Below are positions 1 to 5,025 of a stretch of DNA of 5,025 nucleotides, one piece after another; within the stretch, counting starts at the first letter, position 1, and each line of letters starts with the position of its first letter. The stretch is from the NCBI GenBank assembly GCA_028287415.1, contig JAQBPS010000230.1:1-5025 (forward strand), written 5' to 3'. This stretch comes from Bacillota bacterium. GTDB lineage: Bacteria > Bacillota > Sulfobacillia > Symbiobacteriales > Symbiobacteriaceae. Position numbers and translations under genes: made by a program. Under the pieces are notes generated by a model, which searched no databases, had not been told where the DNA came from, and worked only from the letters and a program-made list of their open reading frames with translations.

Positions 1-2630
1 CGCCGCTCCAGATCCTCAATGCGCGCCTGCATCACCGGGTCATCCGGCGGCATAAACGGCAGCTTCACAAGCACGACCGATGTCAGGCCGTCCCCCGGAA
101 TGTCGACCCCTTCCCAGAAGGAGGCCGAGCCGAACAGCACGGCGTTGCCGGCGGTCCGGAATTCCTCCACCAGCCTGCCGCGGGCGCCATCCAGCCCCTG
201 ACCGAGGAGCAGGAGTCCCTCGCCCTCCAGGTCGTCCTTCAGGCTGGCATAGACCTGGCGCAGCTGCCGGTGACTCGTGAAGAGTACCAGCGTGCGCCCG
301 CCGGCCTTGATCAGATACTCACGCAGGAAGTCTTCAACGACCCGCGTATATTCGCGGTCAGAGCTGCTCTTTGGATTCGGCAGATCGTCAGGGATCAGCA
401 ATAGCGCCTGTCGGCGGTAAGCAAACGGCGAACTGACCACGCCCGCAGAGAGGCGGGGTGCCGGCAGATCGTTCAGCCCCAGCCGCAGCTTCAGGTGGTC
501 GAAACCCCCGTTGACTGACAGCGTGGCTGAGGTCATCACGACGGAGCGCAGCCGCTCGAACAGCTGCTTGCGCAGCACGATGCCCACGTTGATCGGCGCA
601 GAGCGAAGGCCGACCCGCGGGCTGTCCCGGCGGCTGCCCACCTCGATCCAGGTGACGTCACCGTCGGCAGGCTGCAGCAGGACGCCATCGATCGCCTTCG
701 CACTTTGGACCAGGATACCACTTTGCTTATTAATGTCAACCAGTAAAGCTTCCCGGTCCCGCAAGGGCGGTTCGACCGCTTCCAGGGCCTCAGCGAGGCC
801 CGCCAGCCCTTGTCCCAGCTGGCGCAGGCGGAGCACGGCGTTACCGCGGGCGCTGTCGACTGCCTCCCAGAGGGCGCCAACCCGCACGGCCGGGGTCAGG
901 CGCAGCGCCCGACCGCTCTCCTCCTCGGAACCACCCCGGATTTCCACCAGCTGGGCGGTCAGGCGGAAGAGTTCATCGGCCGCGGAACGGGCGGCGATGC
1001 TCAGGTCGATCAGCTTCTCAATGTAGTCCTCGGAGGGCAGCCCCACCGGTGGGCGGGCCGGGATGCGGCGCCCCCCGGGGATGCGCCGCTTCAGCACCGC
1101 CAGGAATCCCTGGCCGGCTGAACGGAACAGGTGCAGCAGTGCCACCGCAACCTCCCAGTTCTCCAGCCGGATTCCCAGGTGCTGCGTGGCGACATCCTCC
1201 AGGTGGTGTGCCTCGTCGAGGATCAGGTGGCGAAAGGGCGGCAGCAGTTCGTTGCCCGTGTTGATGTCGGCCATCAGCATCGCGTGATTGAGGACCATCA
1301 CATCGGCATCCTTGGCTTCCCGCCGCGCCCGGAAGGCGAAGCAGTGATTGCGGAACCACTTGCACTTCGGGCCCAGGCAGGTCTCGGTTTCGCTCTGCAC
1401 CGTCTGCCACAGCTTCTCCTGCTCACCGGCGAGGTTCAGTTCCGACTTGTCGCCGGTCTCCGTCTCCGACAGCCAGGATGCCATACGGATGTGGAACGCC
1501 CGCTCCTCGGTCGTGCTCAGAAAGTCGGCGGCAGTCGCCTCCTCCTCCCACTTACGCAGGCAGACGTAGTTCGGCCGCCCCTTCACGAGTGCGGCGGAGA
1601 AGCCCTCCAGGTCGGTACCCTGGAAAGCCTCATGGAGAAAGGGAATATCCTTTTCCCACAGTTGCTCCTGCAGGTTGATCGTATGGGTGGAGATCGCGAC
1701 CTTTTCGCCGTTGGCCAGCGCCCAGGCGATCGCCGGCACCAGATAGGCCAGCGACTTGCCGGTACCCGTGCCCGCTTCCATCAACAGATGGCTGCCCCGA
1801 TTGAACGCGCCGGTCACGGACTGGGCCATTTGCAGCTGCTGGGGGCGATGCTCGTACGCGGGGAACGCATCGGCGATGACGCCGCCCGGCCCCAGCACCT
1901 TAGCAATGCGGTCGATGTCGACGGAGCCCGGCTCGCCCTGGGGCGCCTCCTCTTGCGGCTTGTGCAGCTGGCCATCGTATGGCCGGATCCACTGCATCAC
2001 CGAGAGGCCCTTGTCGCCCTTCGCCTCACGCGCCTCATACTCGGCCCGGAACAGCGGTGCGAGCGACCAGTTGCCAGGCTCACCGACGTTCAGGATGAAG
2101 CGGAGCAGGCCCATATCCATCCGCTTGATCTCCTGATGCAGGGCGAGCAGCACTTCGCCGCAGGCGCGCGCATCATCCTCCGCCCGGTGATGCCGTTCCA
2201 GGCTGATCTGAAGCTGGTCAACCAGGGTGGCCAGCCGGTGGTTCTTGGCGCGGGGCAGTGCGACCCGGGCCAACTCGGCCGTGTCGTAGACCGGATTTTG
2301 CAGGGAGAGTCCGCGCCGGGTGAAGGCTGTGCGCAGAAAGCCAATATCAAAGCTGGCGTTGTGAGCGACCAGCGGCAAGTTTCCGATCAATTCCTGAAGG
2401 CGCGGCAAGACCTGGTCCAGGGTGGGCTTTCCCTGGACCATCGTCGGCAAAATCCCCGTCAGGTTTTGCACGCGCAGCGGAATCAGCATGCCCGGATCGA
2501 TCAGTTGGGTCAGGAACGCAGTCTCGACGCCGTCATCGTAACGGACAGCGCCAATCTCGATGATCCCGTCATCATTCGCCGAGGTGCCGGTGGTCTCCAG
2601 GTCGATCGCGACAAAGGAGAGCAGCCCCAT
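1..2630 (-). CDS. dinG: DnaQ-type 3'-5' exonuclease fused to DinG-family ATP-dependent helicase (C-terminus cut by window edge)
   Basis: I translated the minus strand from the ATG at 2630 and found the frame open to base 1: 876 residues with no stop. Residues 1-165 are a DEDDh exonuclease: D10 and E12 in DLETTG, D95 in HNASFD, H148 and D153 in HRAEDDA. After a linker comes an XPD/DinG-like superfamily 2 helicase: Q-motif-like RPQQLQM (262-268), Walker A EAGTGTGKS (285-293), C357, C418, C423 and C430 spaced as for a 4Fe-4S cluster, DEAH (472-475), TSATLS (700-705), and the motif VI region SFWEGVDIPGDG (837-848) followed by KLPFMPPDDP. Family members unwind DNA 5'-3' and act in repair and on R-loops; the exonuclease fusion is typical of Firmicutes. 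B. subtilis DinG is about 930 residues, so roughly 50 are missing here because of the window edge, not a break. The start is supported by AAAGGGGGG 10 nt upstream. No frameshift was seen; activity is inferred. Confidence 0.96.
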   Translation of the reverse strand, partial: MGLLSFVAIDLETTGTSANDDGIIEIGAVRYDDGVETAFLTQLIDPGMLIPLRVQNLTGILPTMVQGKPTLDQVLPRLQELIGNLPLVAHNASFDIGFLRTAFTRRGLSLQNPVYDTAELARVALPRAKNHRLATLVDQLQISLERHHRAEDDARACGEVLLALHQEIKRMDMGLLRFILNVGEPGNWSLAPLFRAEYEAREAKGDKGLSVMQWIRPYDGQLHKPQEEAPQGEPGSVDIDRIAKVLGPGGVIADAFPAYEHRPQQLQMAQSVTGAFNRGSHLLMEAGTGTGKSLAYLVPAIAWALANGEKVAISTHTINLQEQLWEKDIPFLHEAFQGTDLEGFSAALVKGRPNYVCLRKWEEEATAADFLSTTEERAFHIRMASWLSETETGDKSELNLAGEQEKLWQTVQSETETCLGPKCKWFRNHCFAFRARREAKDADVMVLNHAMLMADINTGNELLPPFRHLILDEAHHLEDVATQHLGIRLENWEVAVALLHLFRSAGQGFLAVLKRRIPGGRRIPARPPVGLPSEDYIEKLIDLSIAARSAADELFRLTAQLVEIRGGSEEESGRALRLTPAVRVGALWEAVDSARGNAVLRLRQLGQGLAGLAEALEAVEPPLRDREALLVDINKQSGILVQSAKAIDGVLLQPADGDVTWIEVGSRRDSPRVGLRSAPINVGIVLRKQLFERLRSVVMTSATLSVNGGFDHLKLRLGLNDLPAPRLSAGVVSSPFAYRRQALLLIPDDLPNPKSSSDREYTRVVEDFLREYLIKAGGRTLVLFTSHRQLRQVYASLKDDLEGEGLLLLGQGLDGARGRLVEEFRTAGNAVLFGSASFWEGVDIPGDGLTSVVLVKLPFMPPDDPVMQARIEDLER

Positions 2631-2640
2631 GTGGGCTGTT

Positions 2641-2649
2641 CCCCCCTTT
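2641..2649 (-). promoter_or_regulatory. Ribosome binding site of dinG
   Basis: On the minus strand AAAGGGGGG ends 10 nt before the ATG at 2630. It is an imperfect, G-rich Shine-Dalgarno site. The chosen ATG also places the DLETTG exonuclease motif at residues 10-15, the usual distance from the N-terminus in this family, so both signals agree on the start. The reading frame stays open further upstream, so the start rests on these two arguments. Confidence 0.65.
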
Positions 2650-2716
2650 CTACTTCTTGTACTGTTCCTATAAAGTTCGGTATCAGAGTGCCCGACTCCT
2701 GTAAGAATGGTGCTGG

Positions 2717-3139
2717 TTAATCGAGCCGGTCCCAGAGCCAGGTGGTGAATGCGCCGGCGACGCCAAAGGCCGCCGCCAGCAGCCCGCCCGATGGCCAGGC
2801 CCTGTGCAGTCCCGGACCGACGCCGCCCCATTCACCGGTGTGCGTCGATACCAGAAAAGCCGCGTAGGCGAGTGCAACAGCGCCGCCCGCCAGAAACCCG
2901 GCGACAGGGCCGGCAAGCGCATAGACATGCACGGCCAACCGGGCCATCAGGAGGGTGACGGCCGCGCAGAGGCCCATGAGCAGCACGACATACCAGAAGT
3001 CCGGCGTCGTTGCGAAGTCGGGCAGCGAACGCCAGAAGCCGGCGCCCCCTTCCCACCAGTATGCCACCAGCAGCAAACCGGTCAGCGATAGCAACAGCCC
3101 GGTGAAGCTGCACGAGAGAAAGCGCACCCAGCGCGGCAT
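2717..3139 (-). CDS. Small four-helix integral membrane protein of unknown function
   Basis: I do not recognise this 140-residue protein. It begins MPRWVRFLSC and shows four hydrophobic stretches, at about residues 7-27, 48-72, 76-98 and 117-135. A tryptophan- and phenylalanine-rich loop (28-50) lies between helices 1 and 2, and a Gly-rich loop (99-117) between helices 3 and 4. The third helix is rich in Gly and Ala (AGFLAGGAVALAYAAF), which suggests tight helix packing. Basic residues before helix 1 (R3, R6) suggest a cytoplasmic N-terminus. It has no recognisable catalytic motif. The frame stays open upstream to 3574, but GGGAGG 7 nt before the ATG at 3139 fixes the start, and the upstream part is antisense to another gene. 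It lies 86 bp upstream of dinG on the same strand with no terminator between, so cotranscription is plausible. The topology is judged by eye. Confidence 0.8.
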   Translation of the reverse strand: MPRWVRFLSCSFTGLLLSLTGLLLVAYWWEGGAGFWRSLPDFATTPDFWYVVLLMGLCAAVTLLMARLAVHVYALAGPVAGFLAGGAVALAYAAFLVSTHTGEWGGVGPGLHRAWPSGGLLAAAFGVAGAFTTWLWDRLD

Positions 3140-3146
3140 AGGCAAA

Positions 3147-3152
3147 CCTCCC
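3147..3152 (-). promoter_or_regulatory. Ribosome binding site of the membrane protein gene
   Basis: GGGAGG on the minus strand, 7 nt before the ATG at 3139, is a near-ideal Shine-Dalgarno site. It decides the start, since the reading frame would otherwise allow a 285-residue protein starting at 3574. Confidence 0.8.
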
Positions 3153-3154
3153 GA

Positions 3155-3178
3155 CAGAGCGTATGCCGGGCCGCTCTG
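3155..3178. promoter_or_regulatory. Inverted repeat between divergent genes, possible operator or leader hairpin
   Basis: CAGAGCG (3155-3161) and CGCTCTG (3172-3178) form a perfect 7-bp inverted repeat with a 10-nt spacer. It lies between the membrane protein gene (minus) and the duplicated small gene (plus), two bases upstream of the minus-strand Shine-Dalgarno site. It could bind a dimeric regulator of both genes or fold in the leader of the minus transcript. No convincing -35/-10 pair was seen on either strand here, so the role is a guess. Confidence 0.3.
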
Positions 3179-3204
3179 GCAAAGACTAGCCTGAGAGTGC
3201 TGCT

Positions 3205-3443
3205 GGGAGGCGATGGCGATGGCGGATGATCCCCGGACGGCTGCGGCGCCGCCCGAGAGCCCGACTGAGATCTGGGGGCAGACGGGCCTGCACGTGCCCG
3301 GCCTCGACGACGTGCGCTGTACCCAAGCGGGAGGTGATGAGATGGCGGATGATCCCCGGACCCGCATGCGGCCGCCGGAAAACGAGCAGTCGATCGGCCG
3401 GCAGACGGGCATTGAGGCGCCCGGCATTGCCGATGTGCGCTGG
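3205..3443 (+). repeat. Direct tandem duplication, two units of about 123 bp including the ribosome binding site
   Basis: Unit 1 runs from about 3205 and unit 2 from about 3329. Both begin with GGGAGG followed by GAT and then an ATG (at 3219 and 3342). The longest exact match is 21 nt, at 3218-3238 and 3341-3361. Further matches are GGCAGACGGGC and GTGCGCTG. The ATG-to-ATG offset is 123 nt, exactly 41 codons, while the Shine-Dalgarno to ATG distance differs by one base. Divergence between the units shows that the duplication is not recent. Confidence 0.85.
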
Positions 3444-3551
3444 CCCATGGAAGAGGCGCTGGTTACCTCGCCTGATGAGATCCTGGGGCCGAACGACGGC
3501 CCGGATGAGCCCCCGAAGCAGAGCGCTGCGGAAGCGCTGAACGAACCGTAG
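3219..3551 (+). CDS. Small acidic, proline-rich protein with an internal tandem duplication, function unknown
   Basis: This 110-residue protein is not one I recognise. It consists of two head-to-tail copies of a 41-residue unit, each starting MADDPRT, then a unique tail from about residue 83. The first 33 residues of each unit align without gaps and 19 are identical, including MADDPRT, PPE, QTG, PG and DVR. Four of the matched residues use different synonymous codons (T, the second P and the E of PPE, and D of DVR), which supports selection on the protein in this frame and strand. The chain is strongly acidic, rich in Pro and Gly, and has no hydrophobic stretch, so it is probably soluble and largely disordered. 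GGGAGG lies 8 nt before the ATG at 3219; the ATG at 3213 is only 2 nt from it and less likely. A second start at 3342 has its own strong ribosome binding site and would give a 69-residue protein, possibly the ancestral form. Confidence 0.72.
   Translation: MADDPRTAAAPPESPTEIWGQTGLHVPGLDDVRCTQAGGDEMADDPRTRMRPPENEQSIGRQTGIEAPGIADVRWPMEEALVTSPDEILGPNDGPDEPPKQSAAEALNEP
3329..3344 (+). promoter_or_regulatory. Internal ribosome binding site and start codon in the duplicated gene
   Basis: GGGAGGTGA at 3329-3337, with GGAGG ending 7 nt before the ATG at 3342, is among the best Shine-Dalgarno sites in the window, yet it lies inside an open frame where it is read as A-G-G-D-E. It is the second copy of the site at 3205-3210 and could start a 69-residue product in the same frame. 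Confidence 0.6.
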
Positions 3552-3579
3552 TGACTGGCGGTCCGGTCTGCCATATACT
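3551..3579 (+). promoter_or_regulatory. SigA-type promoter of comB
   Basis: GTGACT (3551-3556) matches TTGACA at 4 of 6 positions and TATACT (3574-3579) matches TATAAT at 5 of 6, with the ideal 17-bp spacer. The -35 box begins at the last base of the stop codon of the upstream small gene. The predicted start of transcription near 3586 leaves a short leader before comB. Confidence 0.65.
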
Positions 3580-3597
3580 AGACCCGTAATCCTCTGT

Positions 3598-3615
3598 AAG
3601 GAGGCCTGAGCCTTG
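3598..3615 (+). promoter_or_regulatory. Ribosome binding site and TTG start of comB
   Basis: AAGGAGG (3598-3604), a consensus Shine-Dalgarno site, stands 8 nt before a TTG at 3613. The TTG is followed by the RVDVFPTV segment expected at the N-terminus of ComB, so this rare start codon is well supported. Confidence 0.8.
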
Positions 3616-4350
3616 CGGGTCGACGTCTTTCCGACCGTGGTCAACATCCCTGATGCAGCGGAACTGGAGAACCGGGCAGCAGTAGCGATTGATGTGCTCC
3701 GGGCGACCACGACCATCCTGACCGCTCTCACGAACGGTGCCGACACGGTCGTGCCGGTACTGGCGCCGGAAGAGGCGTTCAAGGTGGTGCGGGACAACCC
3801 GGAGCGCCGCTTTGTGCTGGGCGGGGAGCGGCGGTCGGTGGTGATTCCCGGGTTCCACCTCGGCAACTCGCCGCTCGAGTACACGCCGTCCCGGGTCGAA
3901 GGGCTGCCCGTGCTCTTCACGACCACGAATGGCACCCGGGCGATCCGGCGGGCTGCCGCTGCCGCTGAGGTCTACATTGCGAGCTTCCTGAACGCCCCGG
4001 CGGTCGCAAAGCAGCTCATCGCCCTGGGCAAGGACGTGGCGATCTGCTGTGCGGGCACGCATGACCAGTTCTCGCTGGAGGACACAGCGTGTGCGGGGGC
4101 GATTCTGGCGTACATGAGCGGGCCGGGCAGCCACCTGGAATTGAACGATATGGGCCTTGTAGCACGAGAGCTTTACCTGAGATATGACGGGCGGTTGGGT
4201 GACCTGCTGCACCTTTCGGAGCACGGGCAGAGCCTGGCGAAAATGGGCCTGCATGAGGATCTGCTGTTCTGCGCCCAACTGGGTACATCGACAGCTGTGC
4301 CGGTGTTTCGGGAGGGCCAGGTAGTCCTGCCGGGGGCGAAGCGGGCGTAA
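3613..4350 (+). CDS. comB: 2-phosphosulfolactate phosphatase (ComB family)
   Basis: This 245-residue protein has the usual length and hallmark motifs of the ComB family: AIDVLRATTTI (25-35), FHLGNSPLEY (81-90), TTTNGTRAI (103-111), SFLNAPA (124-130), CCAGTHDQFSLEDTACAGAI (145-164) and a C-terminal HEDLLFCAQLG segment (214-224). The family is a magnesium-dependent phosphatase that removes phosphate from 2-phospho-3-sulfolactate to give 3-sulfolactate, a step towards coenzyme M in methanogens. In Bacillus, related genes (yitC, with the synthase yitD) are associated with sulfolactate found in spores. That use would fit a spore-forming Firmicute, but it is inferred here, and no ComA or ComC partner lies in the window. 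The protein looks soluble and complete. It is transcribed from its own promoter just upstream and probably ends at the hairpin near 4358-4382. It converges with the yheA-like gene, leaving a 55-bp gap. Confidence 0.93.
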   Translation: MRVDVFPTVVNIPDAAELENRAAVAIDVLRATTTILTALTNGADTVVPVLAPEEAFKVVRDNPERRFVLGGERRSVVIPGFHLGNSPLEYTPSRVEGLPVLFTTTNGTRAIRRAAAAAEVYIASFLNAPAVAKQLIALGKDVAICCAGTHDQFSLEDTACAGAILAYMSGPGSHLELNDMGLVARELYLRYDGRLGDLLHLSEHGQSLAKMGLHEDLLFCAQLGTSTAVPVFREGQVVLPGAKRA

Positions 4351-4357
4351 CGCAGTG

Positions 4358-4382
4358 GCATACAGCAGTATGCGCCCTTTTT
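4358..4382 (+). terminator. Probable Rho-independent terminator of comB
   Basis: GCATAC (4358-4363) and GTATGC (4368-4373) pair perfectly around a 4-nt loop and are followed by GCCC and TTTTT (4378-4382). GCCC (4374-4377) could also pair with GGGC at 4343-4346, at the end of the comB coding region, which would bring the stem up to the T run. The inner stem is short, so strength is uncertain. No T run follows on the minus strand, so it should not serve the convergent gene. Confidence 0.5.
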
Positions 4383-4405
4383 CCGCGCCTGCAGGTGAGG
4401 GCCCG

Positions 4406-4747
4406 CTACATCGGCACATCCGCGTCGATCGCCTCAGCGATGATCTTGTTGACGTCGTTCAAGACGACGCCCAGGCGCTGCTCAGCCATGAGGTAGTCCC
4501 GCACGTCCGGATCCCCCTGGATCACGCCGTACAGTTGCTCCAGCGCATCCTTCTGCTGCTGGCTTGGCTCCTTGCCCTGCATGGCCTGGGTCTGAAGCTC
4601 AAGCTGCTTCTTGTGGAAGTCGGCAATCATCCGCTCGGCGCCGGATTTGCCCTTGATTTTTGCCTTGGCCGCCTGGAAGCCCTTGTTCTCGGGGGAGTCA
4701 CGCAGAGCCCGGGCCAGACTGTGCGCAAAGTCGTGAATGTTTACCAT
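4406..4747 (-). CDS. YlbF/YmcA-family protein, YheA-like (UPF0342)
   Basis: The 113-residue protein matches the YheA/UPF0342 branch of the Com_YlbF family in length (B. subtilis YheA is about 117 residues) and in pattern. It begins MVNIHDFAHSLARALRDS, has a helical middle with ERMIADFHKKQLELQ (38-52), and carries the conserved block YLMAEQRLGVVLNDVNKII (85-103). It is almost entirely predicted helix, rich in Gln, Lys and Glu, with no membrane segment, so it is probably a small cytosolic helical oligomer. The paralogues YlbF and YmcA act with YaaT on RNase Y and on competence, sporulation and biofilm control in B. subtilis; YheA itself has no settled role, so a regulatory or RNA-processing role is only inferred. 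The ATG at 4747 is preferred over the GTG at 4759 because the latter overlaps the Shine-Dalgarno site and because the family starts MVN. The methyltransferase gene lies 113 bp upstream on the same strand. Confidence 0.9.
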   Translation of the reverse strand: MVNIHDFAHSLARALRDSPENKGFQAAKAKIKGKSGAERMIADFHKKQLELQTQAMQGKEPSQQQKDALEQLYGVIQGDPDVRDYLMAEQRLGVVLNDVNKIIAEAIDADVPM

Positions 4748-4756
4748 GGTAATCTG

Positions 4757-4763
4757 CACCTCC
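4757..4763 (-). promoter_or_regulatory. Ribosome binding site of the yheA-like gene
   Basis: GGAGGTG on the minus strand precedes the ATG at 4747; the GGAGG core is 11 nt from it, slightly long but workable. Because the alternative GTG start (4757-4759) lies within this site, it favours the ATG. Confidence 0.65.
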
Positions 4764-4860
4764 GGAGTAATGTTGTTGTTCTAAGTGGGAGAGGGGCAGA
4801 GCGCCGCGACTGACGTCAGGGCCGTCACGGGGGCTTCTGTCTACGGGAACTCGTGGTCGA

Positions 4861-5025
4861 CTACCCTTGATTATATCCTCCGAACACAGCATGTCCACCC
4901 CGCTGCCAAAAGCAATCCACCTCGTGGAAACCGGCCTCCTGCAGCCACTGCAGATGGTCGAACAGCGGGGCGGGCATGTCCATCGGGTCGGGATGCGAAT
5001 AGCAGTTCCAGCCCCCTTGCTTGAA
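4861..5025 (-). CDS. Class I SAM-dependent methyltransferase, C-terminal fragment (N-terminus outside window)
   Basis: Only the last 54 codons and the TAG stop (4861-4863) are in the window; the gene enters from the right edge on the minus strand. The fragment contains DHLQWLQEAGFHEVDCFWQ followed by RGGHAVFGGY. This is the end of the Rossmann-like fold seen in many Firmicute class I methyltransferases: the helix ending in an L-x-E-A-G-F turn, the strand V-D-C-F-W, and the closing hydrophobic strand. The SAM-binding glycine motif would be in the missing N-terminal part, so substrate and exact family cannot be told. No terminator was seen between this stop and the yheA-like gene 113 bp downstream on the same strand, so readthrough into it is possible. 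The gene looks cut by the window edge, not broken. Confidence 0.8.
   Translation of the reverse strand, partial: FKQGGWNCYSHPDPMDMPAPLFDHLQWLQEAGFHEVDCFWQRGGHAVFGGYNQG

Noticed and set aside
511..1026. Plus-strand open frame of 171 codons, and other short frames in 19-1569
   Set aside because: All lie opposite dinG, are Ser-, Arg- and Pro-rich as expected of GC-rich shadow frames, and resemble no family I know.
2631..2716. Possible promoter for dinG (TATAGG-like element on the minus strand)
   Set aside because: No -35 box at a suitable distance was found, so I did not list it; dinG may be transcribed from upstream of the membrane protein gene.
1131..2720. Plus-strand open frame of 529 codons opposite dinG
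   Set aside because: It is antisense to a dinG frame that shows every expected catalytic motif. Long antisense frames are common opposite GC-rich genes. Its translation shows no recognisable domain, and I noted no good ribosome binding site.
3140..3574. N-terminal extension of the membrane protein to 285 residues
   Set aside because: The extension is antisense to the duplicated small gene, and the GGGAGG site 7 nt before the ATG at 3139 marks the true start. Its apparent repeats are the mirror of the plus-strand duplication.
3463..4419. Minus-strand open frame of 318 codons opposite comB
   Set aside because: It is antisense to comB, which has a promoter, a consensus ribosome binding site and all family motifs. 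The translation is Arg- and Pro-rich with no recognisable fold.
4785..5024. Plus-strand open frame at the right edge
   Set aside because: It is opposite the methyltransferase C-terminus, which has a clear family signature on the minus strand.

Overview
The window is GC-rich bacterial DNA with strong GGAGG-type Shine-Dalgarno sites, a TTG start and a SigA-like promoter. Two genes are hallmarks of Firmicutes: a DnaQ-type exonuclease fused to a DinG helicase, and a YheA-type protein of the YlbF/YmcA family. Together with a bacterial ComB homologue, this suggests a high-GC, possibly spore-forming Firmicute of the Symbiobacterium kind. The taxon is inferred; nothing in the window proves it.

Layout: Bases 1-2630 (minus) encode the exonuclease-helicase DinG, which runs off the left edge about 50 residues short of the family's usual length. 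Bases 2717-3139 (minus) encode a 140-residue four-helix membrane protein; it lies 86 bp upstream of dinG on the same strand with no visible terminator between, so the two may be cotranscribed. A short divergent region (3140-3218) contains a 7-bp dyad. Bases 3219-3551 (plus) encode a small acidic, proline-rich protein made of two tandem copies of a 41-codon unit; the ribosome binding site was duplicated too. A SigA-like promoter starting at the last base of that gene's stop codon drives comB (3613-4350, plus), a 2-phosphosulfolactate phosphatase. A short terminator-like hairpin follows, then a convergent yheA-like gene (4406-4747, minus). The right edge holds the C-terminal 54 residues of a class I SAM-dependent methyltransferase (4861-5025, minus).

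The genes do not form one obvious pathway. DinG acts in DNA repair and replication-conflict resolution, ComB in sulfonate (sulfolactate or coenzyme M type) metabolism, and the YheA relative belongs to a family linked to RNase Y and developmental control in Bacillus. I see no CRISPR array, insertion sequence, tRNA, rRNA or phage module. The points most worth a second look are the in-frame duplication that carries its own internal ribosome binding site, and a DinG that keeps both the exonuclease active site and four cysteines placed as for an iron-sulfur cluster.
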